Shown one piece after another: positions 1 to 10,688 of a DNA stretch of 64,000 bases. A model generated the notes under the pieces. The model saw only the letters and a program-made list of their open reading frames with translations. It was not told the DNA's origin and made no database searches. Position numbers and translations under genes: made by a program. This DNA is from Artemisia argyi (taxonomy: Eukaryota > Streptophyta > Magnoliopsida > Asterales > Asteraceae). Within the stretch, counting starts at the first letter, position 1. Each line of letters begins with the position of its first letter. Location: assembly GCA_030686995.1 (NCBI GenBank), contig CM060694.1, positions 96,333,844 to 96,397,843 on the forward strand, read 5' to 3'.

Positions 1-609
1 CATGTAGTAGGATTTACTACATGATAAGAGGCATTAGGATCACCCTTGTGTTAAACCCGTATCATTATTACTTGACCATTTAAGTCATATTACTTGGCTA
101 GTTAAGTCAATTAATTTTTCCCACACCTTAACGTTGTACTCATTTTTAGTACACAAAACCCCTAGTACACCCCTCCGAGCCTATCTTTTCGTTTCTAACT
201 TTAAGCATTTTACTTAAAGGAAGAATTTGTTACACCCCACTTAAATGTACACCCAAATCGCCTTAGCCTTCCGTGTATGCACTCATTTTTAGTGCATTAT
301 TGTTATTCGTTAAACCCTAAGTTAACAATCTAATTGATTACATGGTTGCTAAGTCGAGTCTTATCTTTGTACATATTGTTTTGGGACGATTGGGACTCAT
401 GGGTAAAGTACTTATGTTATGGAGTAATGGGGAAGAACATCATATTATTACCCCCATATGTACGCTAATCTTAAAAGTACTCCAAGTGTTTTGATTTTCT
501 TAATTCGAGTCAATAGATTAGTTTATTGTAAAGTATGTAAAAAATCAAGTGTAAGGGGAATTTTCATTCCCTATGATGTATTATTTTGGATGATAGGCTA
601 AGAGTGTAT

Positions 610-611
<2 letters not shown>

Positions 612-651
<40 letters not shown>
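612..651 (+). repeat. A40 homopolymer followed by A-rich tract
   Basis: Forty consecutive adenines are followed by AG/A-rich sequence to about 695. The inverted copy at about 60020-60056 has a much shorter T/C-rich tract, so the run expanded in this copy. It lies in the 3' noncoding part of the element and is not a retroposon tail, because element sequence continues on both sides. Confidence 0.9.
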
Positions 652-654
<3 letters not shown>

Positions 655-1246
655 AGAAAAAGAAAAAAAATATAGAAAAAGAAAAGAGAAAAAAACATAC
701 GGACTACCATCCCTTTTCATTCTATGTTCATTTTATGTTTTTGTTATTTTTCATTTATTAGCTTAAGTCGAGTCTAGTCTTGGCATAGCAATGCCATATT
801 GTACATGTAATTAACCATGATTGTTAACTCGCCACCAGTAAAGACTGCCTATATCCAACAAAACCGTGTATTTCATATCCCTACACCTAACGTTACAACC
901 CTTTAAAAGACCTATTTGATAGTTTATCCTAGGTGCTTACGCCATGTGGTGGAGGTTTGATCCTTTCCTAAGCCTATGGTAATCTATTTTGCTATGACAG
1001 GTAGTGAGAGATATCTTCCGTTTCCATATTGTAATTTACACTTTATTACACCCGAGAGATGTGAGTATCTAAACACTATTTGTGAGGTGCTAGCGTATGA
1101 CCTCCGTGCTTGTCTTTGGTCTTTAGTGGAACGATTATTTGTTGTAATTACTTTTATATTAGTGTTAAATGACCCCTAACTTGTATTTTGATTAGAATAA
1201 AAGCGCATTTGCTTGACGACAAGCAAATCTCAAGTGTAAGGGTATA

Positions 1247-2650
1247 TGATGAGGCGAAAAATGAACCACTTTTAGGGGGTCATTTAAGCCCAGAATTGAA
1301 TTTATTTGATCAAATATTGCCCTAAATTGTTCCTTTTGTGATTTTAGGTACTTTGGGAGTGAAATCTAGAAAAGGAAGCAATTCGGACGTTTTTGGAGCA
1401 TAAAAGTGAAGAAAACGGCAAAGACTTAATTTTCCATGCTGAGAACAGTGTATGACGGCGTCAAGAAGGCAATCCTGACGGCGTCAAGAGTAAAAACCAT
1501 GACGACCCAGTAGAAACCTGAAGGCGTCACAAGTAGAGCGTCAAGAGTTAATTGTGTGACGGCCTGCAAAAGGGGACTACATGACGGCGTCAGATGTAGA
1601 TCTAGGCAGTCCGATGATTTATTGGGCGGCGAGATGACGGCGTCAGACATTTGTTCTTGACGCCGTCACCTCCTAAAATCTATATATAGTTTTCGAATTT
1701 TCATTCATTGAGGAGGAACTTGTGTGGAGAAACCCTAGGGCCGAACCTTGTACGTATTTTACAGCTTTTTCAAGGGTTTTCAGCCCTTGAATCCTTTCAT
1801 ATGCTATTGAGATAAGTCTTCTCTTAATTCAATCAATATGTCTATGTGTTGGTTGTCTATATCTTGTGCTTGTCTTGATTTCAACATGCTAGGCTAGATT
1901 TATCTTGTGTTTGCTTAGATCTAATGAAACCTAGATGTTAATTATGTGTTGATTACTTGTTTATGGTTGTATTGGATGAATGATTTCAATGTTAGGCTTA
2001 AGAAAACTGGCAGATCTCCATTGTGTAACATGCTTGAACGTCTTAGGAAACATGAACCGATGTGTACTAGGTTTTATTGGTTGTATTTAATGCATGAGTA
2101 AATTCTAATGATCCCATGTTAGGAGCTTCTAGCAGGCTCGACATAGGAGTGAAGTAGGCACTCATAGGATTGGGGAAGTAAGTACGCCACCCCATGAATG
2201 GTATTAAGGAATACAATCCGTCATCCACGCAACTATAACAAGTAATTAACGTGTAAAAGATATCTAGGGAGTAATGAAATCTAAGTAAACACATTTCTCC
2301 CACATATTGCTCACTACTTTAGTTTAATATAGTTTATTTTCATTTTTAGTATTTATTTTGATTGCATCTTTAGTATTGGGTTAGTTGATTAGCAACTAAT
2401 TCCGCCCAAATCCTTCAAACCCGAAATTTTAACTTGCTTTCTAAAAAATATTAAAAAATACAAAAAGAATCATCCCTCATCTCTAGATGTAGTATTTAGG
2501 TTTTCTAATCCTAGCGACACTATTCCTAGCTGAACGATCAATCCCCCGGTACTTGTCATTATACTATACTACATCAATCAGGTACACTGCCTGGTGGGGG
2601 TTGTAAGCTTCTCGAGATCCCTCAAGAGGTAAAGCCTGGTGCAATCCCTA
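1247..2650 (+). repeat. LTR of Athila-like copy 1 (3' LTR)
   Basis: The LTR begins TGATGAGGCG directly after a purine-rich stretch (AAGTGTAAGGG, a plausible polypurine tract) and ends ...GCAATCCCTA. The inverted copy 48357-49770 has the same start and ends in the canonical CA; this copy ends TA, apparently a point change. The length is about 1.40 kb. The start TGATGAG is shared with the LTR of the full Athila element at 29600-43949, supporting the assignment. The U3 carries the palindrome cluster and TATA box listed separately. Confidence 0.75.
1453..1688 (+). promoter_or_regulatory. LTR promoter: five TGACGNCGTCA palindromes plus TATA box
   Basis: Perfect 11-mers TGACG(G/C)CGTCA start at 1453, 1476, 1582, 1635 and 1658; degenerate half-sites (TGACG or CGTCA) lie between them. 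The first two and last two are each exactly 23 bp apart. TATATATA follows at 1681-1688, 13 bp after the last palindrome. TGACG is the known core of plant TGA-class bZIP sites (as-1 type), so a bZIP-responsive enhancer is a reasonable inference. The same layout is conserved in the LTR at 48357-49770. Confidence 0.7.
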
Positions 2651-2651
2651 T

Positions 2652-3614
2652 GCATCAAGAATCCCCTACAAATTTTTCTTCAACAATGACTTGGAATTTC
2701 TACAACACGGTAGCAAGATTGAAACGAAGTATGCCACATCACTTACCTTCTCAATCCCTGCAGCTAGATACCTTAACAACACCATCGAAGAAGAAGCCTC
2801 AGACTTATTCGTCGACAAAGTTGTTGCCTATGACCGGAACGCACTCTATGGAATATACCATTGGCCAGAAAACCGGGCACATTATTATCAAAGCAGCGGA
2901 CTTGATCAGACTATGGGAAATGTGATGAGTGAGTTAAAGATTGTCTCCATTCAGTTTATTTCTACAGTTACTCACTTTGGGTACTCCTTTCTCAACAAAA
3001 TCGTGCTCAAAAGACTTGATGAACAAGAGTACGTGATGTTCGAGTCAGACTTTCTACGATTGCTCCTTAATGACATCGAAGATATGTATCTGCTCAAAGT
3101 TCAAGGAAAGCTTTGCAACCTACCTAAGGATATGCAGCTTGCCTTCATCACAGCTATACTCATTTTCATGCGACACATTGTCATCAAAGAGCGAGTAGAA
3201 GATCTTCAACTGGGAGTGGAAAGTTACAAGAAAAAGCTTAATCTCACAAAACCTAATCTTTACAACATCCCCAACCTTCAACACGAGTCTCAATACACCT
3301 TGATCAAGCATCCGGTATTTGGGTTCACCTATCGCAGTGTCAACCGATGCAACTGCTTCATGGCTTATGATGAAATCCACAAGTTCTGTGATGAAACACT
3401 TAAGTTCGTCAGAGATGGAATCAAAGGCCGACTAGATGATGTTGCACTGTACAAATCCAAAAGGTGGAATACCGATGAAGCCCGACAAGCTCGTAGATTC
3501 ATCACTAGGATTGAGAACCGGTTAAAGCGAAGGGATCAGATAAGGAGATTGGAAAGCTATGTGGGAGGCAGACCAGGATTTCCAGTATTGACATTCCAAA
3601 GACCCGAACGGTAG
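2652..3614 (+). pseudogene. Copia 3'-region protein of unknown function (5'-truncated)
   Basis: The frame is open from the insertion junction to a TAG stop, about 320 codons. No credible start lies inside it; the family motif NNDLEFLQHG sits at residues 11-20, so the true N-terminus was cut off by the Athila-like insertion. Recognisable family landmarks are NDLEFL, SLTFSIPAARY, GIYHWPENR, LLLNDIEDMYLLKVQGKL and RVEDLQLGVESYKKKLNL (about residues 180-200), with a basic C-terminus ending near LESYVGGR. I recall close relatives as very abundant hypothetical proteins in Asteraceae genomes linked to copia elements. There is no zinc knuckle, protease, RT or transmembrane segment, so it is not an obvious envelope-like protein. 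It lies between the expected end of pol and the LTR, separated from the LTR by 2.3 kb of noncoding DNA. The visible part has no stop codon or frameshift. Confidence 0.7.
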
Positions 3615-5910
3615 AAGTTTGTAAGATCTTGATTTGATTTGTCAATACTTATTTTCATTATGGTTTGTGCACACATTACAGTGTACAACCCGAACTTGTA
3701 AAGAAAGGACCCTAAGGTACGCATCAGTGCCTTAATCCTAATATAAGGAGCAAAGGCTTCTTACTTTTGAGTATAATTAATCAAATGTCTTATGATTTTC
3801 ATAATTCTGCTCAAAAGGACAAGTATTTCACCTCAATAAGACCTAATCACTTGTTGGGGGGGAGCACTTGTCAAACAAAACTACTTTGTTCTGAATCAAT
3901 GAAAAGTTCTTGGTAAATCTCCCCATAAGACTCAAAAGGGCTTATTTTAATCTAAAAAGATTATCAAAAACATCATTTTATATGCTATTTTTGAGGGGGA
4001 GAAAATGGAAAAGTAATTAAAATATAAGTGGTCAAAAAGCTAAAAGATGTATCTTGTGCGAGCTAGACTCAGAATTGACCCAGGAATTGATGAAACAATG
4101 AAAGTTAGTAACCTCGAAAAGACTTATCCTTGACGGGTAATGACATCAAGTTAGTTACTAGAGCTAGCTGTCACCTAAAAGCTGACAATGGAACTCTCTA
4201 ACTAGCCACGTAAGTGTGTCTCGAAAAGGATTTGTCTAGATAGAAATGTACCGTTTCGAGAAACTTTCTGTGGACTTGACCAGGACGGGTAATAACTTCA
4301 AGCTAGTCTAACTAGTGATGTAAGCGTGTCTCAAATCGGTCTTGTTCACTGAAAGTGGATCAATTCTAAATATGTTTGCTCCTCCCGCATGTGCAAATTT
4401 ATTAATTACATGTGAGCACATGTGAAGGGGGAGCCCTTCAAAAGTGTACACAAAACTCTCAAAGTGTTAACCAAAATATTTGATTATCATAAACTCTTTG
4501 AGAGATTTTCAATCAAAGGTTTCATGGCTACTGTCGGTTAATCAAGGAGTTATAAGGTGATTAAGATAGGAAAAACCGTCCTATGATCTGCCAGAGCCGG
4601 AGGGATCAACCCAAGGACATCACCCATAGTTAGAATTAGAAGTCCTTAGTTATGATACAAATAAATGAGAAAAGAATGAAAGGGAAAGAAGGAGTTGAAG
4701 AATTAAAAAGAAAAGTAAAGAAAAGGGTGAAAAGAAATAGCCCTCCATATGTTCAACCTTAGGGCAGACACCGGGTTCAACTCGTTTGCTACTGGTTGTT
4801 GCAAAGGCAACACCGGTATTGAAGATAAAGTCGTCATGGACCCAGTGACGCAATGCACTAAACCTTCTTAACCACTCAAGTTCTCTTAGAAGAGCTTGTT
4901 TCATTCTCACGGGGAACCAGTGTAATCTATCAACTTATCTTTTAGAGATGGTTGATATTGAAGCAGGAGACCCCTCCCTAGTCTCCGCATAGGAAACCTA
5001 AGTGTGCACTTATAGAGTCTAGAGCCATGAGATACATCAAAGATTTCTTAGGAACACTTAGTATTTCTACAACTGGTGTTCTACATCAATGGACACCAGC
5101 TGTAAATTATCGAGTCCTTCGCAGATCTTAGCAATCTACCGAGAACGTTTATGAGAGAATTACAAATGTATTTCTCAATGATTGAATGGAAACTCCTGCC
5201 AGGGTTAACATCAAACAGCCCTGACAGCAGGTCACTTCGGTAACCCAACAAGGGTTACGCTTAGTGTTCGCGGTGGTTTCATAGTGGTCTACAGTCGTGG
5301 AGTGATCCCCAACGACTCACCCAGTCATTGAGCTACTTAGTAGGTCTCGTAAGCTCCTTTGGGAGTATCTGACATGGGAACGGCCTTGATAAGGAATAGA
5401 AAGAGTCTTCACACTATGCTGTTGACGAGCTCTAATTCCTTATCTATAAGTACCGGTTGATTATTGCTAACTGTTTACCTGCAGGTACAAATCACCTCCA
5501 TGATGGTAGATTCCAGCATGCTTATGCATACATCTTGAAGTCAAAGAAAGCTCCCCCAAAGATCTAAGCACCACAAAGTTCAAAGACAGATTCTACACCA
5601 ATAAGAAGAATCTCCAAAGTTTAATGACTAAGATCAATATGTATGAAAAGGAACTTCGTGCACTTGAAAGACAAAGTCCAAGGATGTATGAGCATGTTGG
5701 AATGGTAGACAACCACCACAGACGCAGGAGTGATGAACGGCAGACTACTTCATAACACAATCACTACATCATCACCTAAGAACAAAGACTTAGAGCAAAG
5801 TACATTCATTTTACAACATTTTTGAAGACGTCAAAAGTTATACATGTCACAAGTCAAAGACAAAGATGAAGACGTCCAGCAACCGCGATGACCGACCCTT
5901 AGGGGGAGAT
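3615..5910 (+). other. Copia 3' noncoding region with purine-rich runs and polypurine tract
   Basis: No ORF of interest is seen on the plus strand. G-rich/purine runs occur at about 3855, 3993 and 4428. The final one at 5900-5910 (TAGGGGGAGAT) sits immediately before the LTR start TGTTGGG and is the likely plus-strand primer. The 86-codon antisense frame at 4650-4910 is low-complexity and is not considered a gene. Confidence 0.6.
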
Positions 5911-6246
5911 TGTTGGGAACATACTTTAGTATTTAGTCAAGTCTCGTTCATTACATTTTGTATTAGGTTGCTTTAGTATTATTTATGTTTATGTTTCAGA
6001 TTATGGGCAAGTTGTAAAAGCCGAAAAGGCTTGAGAAGCCCACGTTAGTTAGCATGAAAGGGACTAGGGAATGTTGCCCTAGCTTCCCTCCTATAATTAC
6101 TAAGCTTATGTAAACATAACATTTGTTGGTTATTTTGATATCTTAATGAAACTATTGTTCTTTCACTTTTCATAAATCTAGTAATCAACCAATCCTTATA
6201 TCTATCTCATTCTTTACTTGTGTAACATCAATATGGGCACCTAACA
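5911..6246 (+). repeat. Copia 3' LTR (336 bp)
   Basis: The LTR starts TGTTGGGAAC and ends GGGCACCTAACA, giving the short terminal inverted repeat TGTT(A/G)G and TG...CA ends. It is preceded by the polypurine tract. No second copy is in the window. A weak TATA-like CTATAATTA lies near 6091. Confidence 0.8.
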
Positions 6247-7088
6247 CAAATATTACAGCTTTTTCAATTCATTCAATATGTCTATGTGTTGTTTGAATAT
6301 ATCTTACACTTGTCTTGAATTTAACATGCTTGGCTAGATCTCTTTTGTGTTTGCCTAGATGTAGTGAAACCTAGATGTTAATTACGGGTTGATTGTTTCT
6401 TTATAGTTGTTACGGATGATTGAATTCGATGTTAGGCTTAAGAAAACTAGCAGACTTCCATTGGTGACATGCTTGAACGTCTTAAGAAACATGATAAGAG
6501 GTGTACTATGATTTTTGGTTGTATTTAATGCGTAGGAGAATTCTAATGATCCCATGTTAGGAGCTTCTAATGGCTCGACATAGGAGTGAAGTAGGATCCT
6601 ATAGAGTTAGGGAATATTGTACACGGCCCTACGACTAGTATTAAGGAATACGACCTGTCATCCATGCAATTGTAACAAACTATCAACCTGTAAAAGATAT
6701 CTAGGGAGTAATGAAACCTAAGTAAACACAACTTTCCCTGTTATTGTTCACACCACTAGTTTAATTAGATTTCATTTCATTTTTGTTATTTTATTTTGAT
6801 TGCATCTTAGTTATTGGGTTAGTTGGCTAGCAACTAATTCTGCCCACTCTTCTAAAAACCAAGATTTTTAATTGCTTTTATAAAATATAAAAAAATACAA
6901 AAAGAATCATCCCTCACCTCTATACCTAGTTTTTAGGCTTTCTAATCCTAGCGACACTATTCCTGAGTTGAACGATCAATCCCCCGGTACTTGTCACTAT
7001 ACTATACTACAACGATCAGGTACACTGCCTGGTGGGGGTTGTAAGCTTCTCGAGATCCCTCGAGAGGTAAAGCCTGGTGCGATTCCCA
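6247..7088 (+). repeat. Athila-like LTR fragment, copy 3 (downstream part)
   Basis: This is collinear with the downstream part of the copy 1 LTR (about 1750-2650): both share TTACAGCTTTTTCAA, the segment around CTAGATGTTAATTA and the terminal TGTAAGCTTCTCGAGATCCC box. It ends GCGATTCCCA at 7088. The upstream U3 and TATA are missing because the copia element ending at 6246 inserted here. Its right edge interrupts a minus-strand copia integrase, so it inserted at 7088/7089; the right flank is TGTTT. Confidence 0.75.
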
Positions 7089-7842
7089 TGTTTCAAAAAT
7101 ATACCCAAGTATATCTTGAGTATTCATCCACAATGACCAGAGTGTACTTCTCATGATGGATAGACATTGGACTGATGGGTCCAAAGAGATCCATGTGGAG
7201 TAGGTGCAGGCAGTTGGTGATAGAGAAATTTTGTTTTATTCTAAAGGATGCCCTGTGGTGTTTACCTTTTTCACAGGCAGGGCAGGGTTTATCTTTTGAG
7301 AACACTAGTAATGGTAAGCCAAGGACTTTGTTTTGTTTGGCCAGGTTGTTGATGTTTTTGAAGTCCAGATGGGAAAGTCTTTTATGCCAAAGCCAATTGA
7401 GTGTTTCAGTGGCTTTAACAAAAAGACATGTGCCATTCTGAGTGAGTGAGGACATATCCAAAACATAGACATCCTGCCTTCTTGGTGCAATAAGAACAAC
7501 TTCTTTGTTTGCATTAAAGATAGTACATTACTTATCATCAAACTGAACTATGTATTTTGCATCACATAGTTGACTGACACTAATCAAGTTGTATTTAAGA
7601 CCATTAACATAAGCAATTCTAGTAAAAACTATTCCACTACAGTTTACCGAACCATAACCTTCAGTGAGACAAGATGAATTATCAGCAAATACCACCTTTT
7701 GTCCTGGTTCTTCTACATATTTGTGTAGATATTCCTTCATGCCAGTCATGCTTCTTGAACATCCACTATTAAGATGCCAAACAGAATCTCCAGCATGTCT
7801 CTGCACAAATGGAAACTGAGTTAGTTTTTCTTGTGAAGCCAC
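7089..7842 (-). pseudogene. Copia protease, GAG-pre-integrase and integrase start
   Basis: The minus-strand frame runs 7842 to 7528, a TAA stop, then continues in the same frame to 7089. The protease active-site motif reads WHLNSGCSRSMTG where the family has W-x-LDSGCSxHMTG, so the catalytic Asp is Asn. Downstream is the typical LKYNLISVSQLCD segment. The GAG-pre-integrase HHCC follows: WLWHKRLSHLDF, then CPACEKGKHH. The integrase core begins with MDLFGPI and DEYSRYTWVYF before the LTR insertion ends it. The stop at 7528 reads TAA where CAA (Gln) is expected, consistent with C-to-T decay. The element is dead in cis. Confidence 0.85.
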
Positions 7843-8435
7843 TTCCTGGTGGCTTTAATGGCCTTTTTGAGCTGAGATATTGATCCATGATCAGTGGTGG
7901 TGTGAATGTTGCTTCCACGGATATTGCATCTAGGAGAAGGGGTAGCTTGTTGGGTTGGCATGGTGATTCCTCTCCTGTACTGAATAACATGTTCATGTCC
8001 TGAAATGTCATGAGTAGGATCTCCACAGATATCACAACATGGATACATCAAACAATCATCAGGGAGATGGTCATTGAATCCACAGTGAATGCAAGGTGTG
8101 AATGGTTTAGCTTTCTGCCTTATCTGTTTGGAGCCTAAGGCATAGTTATGAGATTGAGCATTGTGATAGGATACAACACTTGATGAGACTGCGTAAGATA
8201 GATGATCAGATGTTCTGTGATCATCCTTTTTACATATCATGCAAAAAAGGATTCTATAATAGTCATCAGTGGTATGTGTTGTATAACTACATAATTCACA
8301 TCTCATTTTTGGTTTAGATGTTGCCTTGGATTTGGTAGAACTTGAGGAAGCTGGTTTAATTTCCTTTTCCAAAGGTTGAGTTTTTTTCTTAGATGATTCA
8401 ATATTTTCACTCAACTTCCTAACAAGTTCAGTCAA
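7821..8435 (-). pseudogene. Copia serial zinc-knuckle domain
   Basis: This 204-codon frame has repeated Cys/His clusters: CELC (near residue 46), FCMICKKDDH (about 65), CIHCGFNDH (about 116) and CCDICGDPTH (about 133). I recall this arrangement from Asteraceae copia polyproteins, between the coiled-coil region and the protease. It probably binds nucleic acid or structures the particle, which is inference from zinc-knuckle chemistry. Its frame differs from the protease ORF (start 7842), so a frameshift of one or two bases lies near 7830. Upstream, from about 8436 to 8607, stops occur in every frame, so that linker is also damaged. Confidence 0.7.
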
Positions 8436-8607
8436 CTAATCAAATTTGGAATCAGGGCTGTCAGTGATAACCTCATTTGAGACTGAGGTAGTGGAGTCAT
8501 CATTTGTAGTTGAGACTTCAGTGGGTGGTCTTTTCCAGATAGTTCTTTCTAAACCAGTCTTCTCTCTTGGAGAGTGTTGAGTATACACCAAGGGTGTTAG
8601 CTCAGAG

Positions 8608-9339
8608 CTAGGTTAAGCTCCCTGAAAGAACTTTCAGTGGTAGGAGTGGACTCTGTGATATAGGTTTAGACTCATTTATGGACTCAAGGAGACTAGACTC
8701 ATCAATGACACCAAGCATATTTTTGATGGCCTGACTTTCAGGTTCCAATATTTTACCAGTGTTAAAGTTTGGTAGTTTGCTATCTGGGTTGACTCTTTCA
8801 ATCCAGTCACTGGGTTTTGGTGCCATTTCCTTGTTAAAGGATATGCCTGAAGGCAGAAATGCCTTTTCACCATGATTCTCACTTAAGAACTCAGCGTTTT
8901 GATCTTCACCAATAATAGCTTTCTTATTACTTGGTGTGAGACTCACTGAGTCAAAAACCCTAGGATTTTTCTGAGTCCACTCATATATGACAGCCTTTTC
9001 TTTCTTAAGTTCATCCTGAAGAGCCTGATTTTGTTTTACTAGTTCAGTGTTTTGAATTTGAAGTGTAACAGCCTTAAGTTTTGCTTGTTTTAAAACCAGT
9101 AATTCATCTCTACACTTGTTTAATTCAAAAGCTAACTTATTGAATTTTGAAAACAGATTTTGTCTTTGCTCTTCAACGAACTTAAGATCTACATTTAAGT
9201 AGTTTAAGTAGGATTGCCAATCAGCATCATCATCCATAGATAACAAAATGTTTACCTTTTTCATGGTGATGTTGACCCATTCTCCATTTCTAGCATGGCT
9301 TTTTCCAACAGCCATCTTGTTGTCATCTGCAAGTGCCAT
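8608..9339 (-). pseudogene. Copia gag-pol coiled-coil region
   Basis: The frame has 243 codons. About residues 45-125 are rich in Leu, Lys, Glu and Gln with long heptad-like stretches (for example VLKQAKLKAVTLQIQNTELV), suggesting a coiled coil. It begins with a segment resembling MALADDNKMAVGKSHARNGEW, typical of the spacer after the gag zinc knuckle in this family. It is in frame with the gag ORF upstream; a TAG at 9453-9451 separates them. It is followed by a TAG at 8608 and then degenerate sequence. It is part of the same broken polyprotein, not an independent gene. Confidence 0.65.
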
Positions 9340-9450
9340 AAGTGCACTAACCCTTACTTTTTCATCAGAGGAGACATCCTCCTCATCCCAATCATAGGCT
9401 TCAGCAACAAGTACCTTGTTCTTGCCTTGAGCAGGTTTGGAAGGTGCAGC

Positions 9451-10602
9451 CTAAGGTACTAAGGGAGTTGTCTCAAGGAGAGCAAGTTTAGCTTTGGCTC
9501 TTCTGTACTTAGCTTCAAAATCCTTTTGAATATTTGCATTTTGAAAATGTTGAGTGGATTGAATCATTTTTGGTTGAAACTTGCTAGTTCCTGAGGAAGA
9601 ACTACCACCAGATGGTTTGTATGAAGGGTCTGAGGTTGTTTTTGAAAAACAGTCTTTAGCAAAGTGACCCTTTTTGCCACAGTTGAAACATTCAGTGGAT
9701 TCATTTGCCTTAGCTTTTTGAAAATTTGACTTGTTTCTTTTAATAAAATGTTTTGAGTTTGCTAAAAGAGCCCTTTCTTGAAATTCAACTTGAAGATCAA
9801 TGAGGTACTCTTCACTGGTTCTCATATTAACCTCATCATCAGAATCATCTTGAAAATCCCGCACAACACCATTAGATTAGAAGGCAGTGAATATGGGTGA
9901 AACACTCAGGGCCTTTTTGGTTTCTTGAGCCTTTTCAGGGTATCGCCTTGCAATTAGGTTGTCTTCATAGACAAACTTCCTATATATTTGAGGAAGCTCA
10001 AGATTCTGAATGTGATTAGCATTCCTAAGACCCTGAGAGAAGTTCAACCACTTCTCAGGGAGACTGTTGACAAAGCCAACGTTGATTTCATGCTTAGAAA
10101 GTACTACACCATCATTTGAGAGCTCATTGAGCAAGGTTTTGTATCGGGTATAGGTCTGAGAGAGACTTTCAGATTTTTTGGCCCTGAAAGTGTTATACTC
10201 AAGTTTCAGGTCCATGATCCTATTTTCCTTGGTATCTGAGGGACCTTTAAAGCTATGAACCAAGTTAAGCCATGTTTGTTTGGCTGTAGGACAGGTAATG
10301 ACTGATTCCATTGTATCGCCAGGGAGATACGATATAATGATGCTTTTCAGGTGTTGGTCCTGATTGACCACCCTCCTCTCATTAGTGTTCCATTGTGCTT
10401 CAGGTTTGGGCAAACCTTGAGCAGTCGTTGGGACAAAGGGACCTTCATTGATGTACACGATGTAGTATGGTTCCATACCAGTCAAGTAGCAAAGCATACG
10501 CTTTTTCCACTTGCTAAATTTTCCAGCCTCTAATGTAGTCGCAACAGCTAAATAGCTACCTCCCTTTTTATCAACTAGCTGGGGTACATCGCTATCAGCC
10601 AT
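9451..10602 (-). pseudogene. Copia gag with CCHC zinc knuckle
   Basis: The start ATG at 10602-10600 opens MADSDVPQLVDKKGG. The gag core is seen in KFSKWKKRMLCYLTG, PTAKQTWLNLVHSFKG and SLSQTYTRYKTLLNELSNDG (about residues 28-165). A TAA at 9879-9877 interrupts the frame, which then continues without a shift into EDQ/EYLIDLQ-type sequence and a perfect CCHC knuckle CFNCGKKGHFAKDC near 9690-9650. A second in-frame stop (TAG, 9453-9451) ends this segment. Gag packages the element RNA. It lies 70-90 bp downstream of the primer-binding site, as expected. Confidence 0.85.
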
Positions 10603-10671
10603 GGTGGGATCTTGATTTTAAAAACTGAGCACTCATTTTGTATGAAAGATTTTGAAAAGTTTTACAAATCA

Positions 10672-10686
10672 GAGGCTCTGATACCA
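10672..10686 (-). other. Primer-binding site (tRNA-iMet type) of minus-strand copia
   Basis: The minus strand reads TGGTATCAGAGCCTC, complementary to the 3' end of initiator tRNA-Met, two bases inside the 5' LTR end at 10689. Confidence 0.9.
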
Positions 10687-10688
10687 CT

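Larger units (their letters stand above)
1..2650 (+). mobile_element. Athila-like gypsy element, copy 1 (3' end only)
   Basis: Visible are the last 1.25 kb of the internal noncoding region and the complete 3' LTR. The whole stretch is matched in inverted orientation by 60670-59973 joined to 50237-48357, which identifies the family and shows that the gag-bearing half lies left of the window. No coding capacity is seen here; a 67-codon open frame at 976-1179 lies in the noncoding part. The right end abuts a copia 3' ORF, so this copy inserted into the copia element at 2651. The left end is outside the window, so its target duplication (expected to include TGCAT, 2651-2655) cannot be confirmed. 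Confidence 0.8.
2651..6246 (+). mobile_element. Copia-type LTR retrotransposon, 3' part
   Basis: This segment contains a 5'-truncated ORF, a long 3' noncoding region, a polypurine tract (5900-5910) and a 3' LTR (5911-6246). Its gag-pol half was separated by the Athila-like insertion ending at 2650 and lies outside the window. Its own right flank is an Athila-like LTR fragment (6247 onward), so this copia had inserted into that LTR. The 5-bp flank after the LTR is CAAAT (6247-6251); the matching duplicate would be left of the window. Confidence 0.8.

Noticed and set aside
976..1179. 67-codon ORF in the Athila-like noncoding region
   Set aside because: The corresponding part of the inverted copy (about 49830-50035) is not open in the same way; no motif.
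2652..3614. Copia downstream ORF considered as an envelope-like protein
   Set aside because: No signal peptide or transmembrane segment is visible; the family resemblance is to soluble hypothetical proteins.
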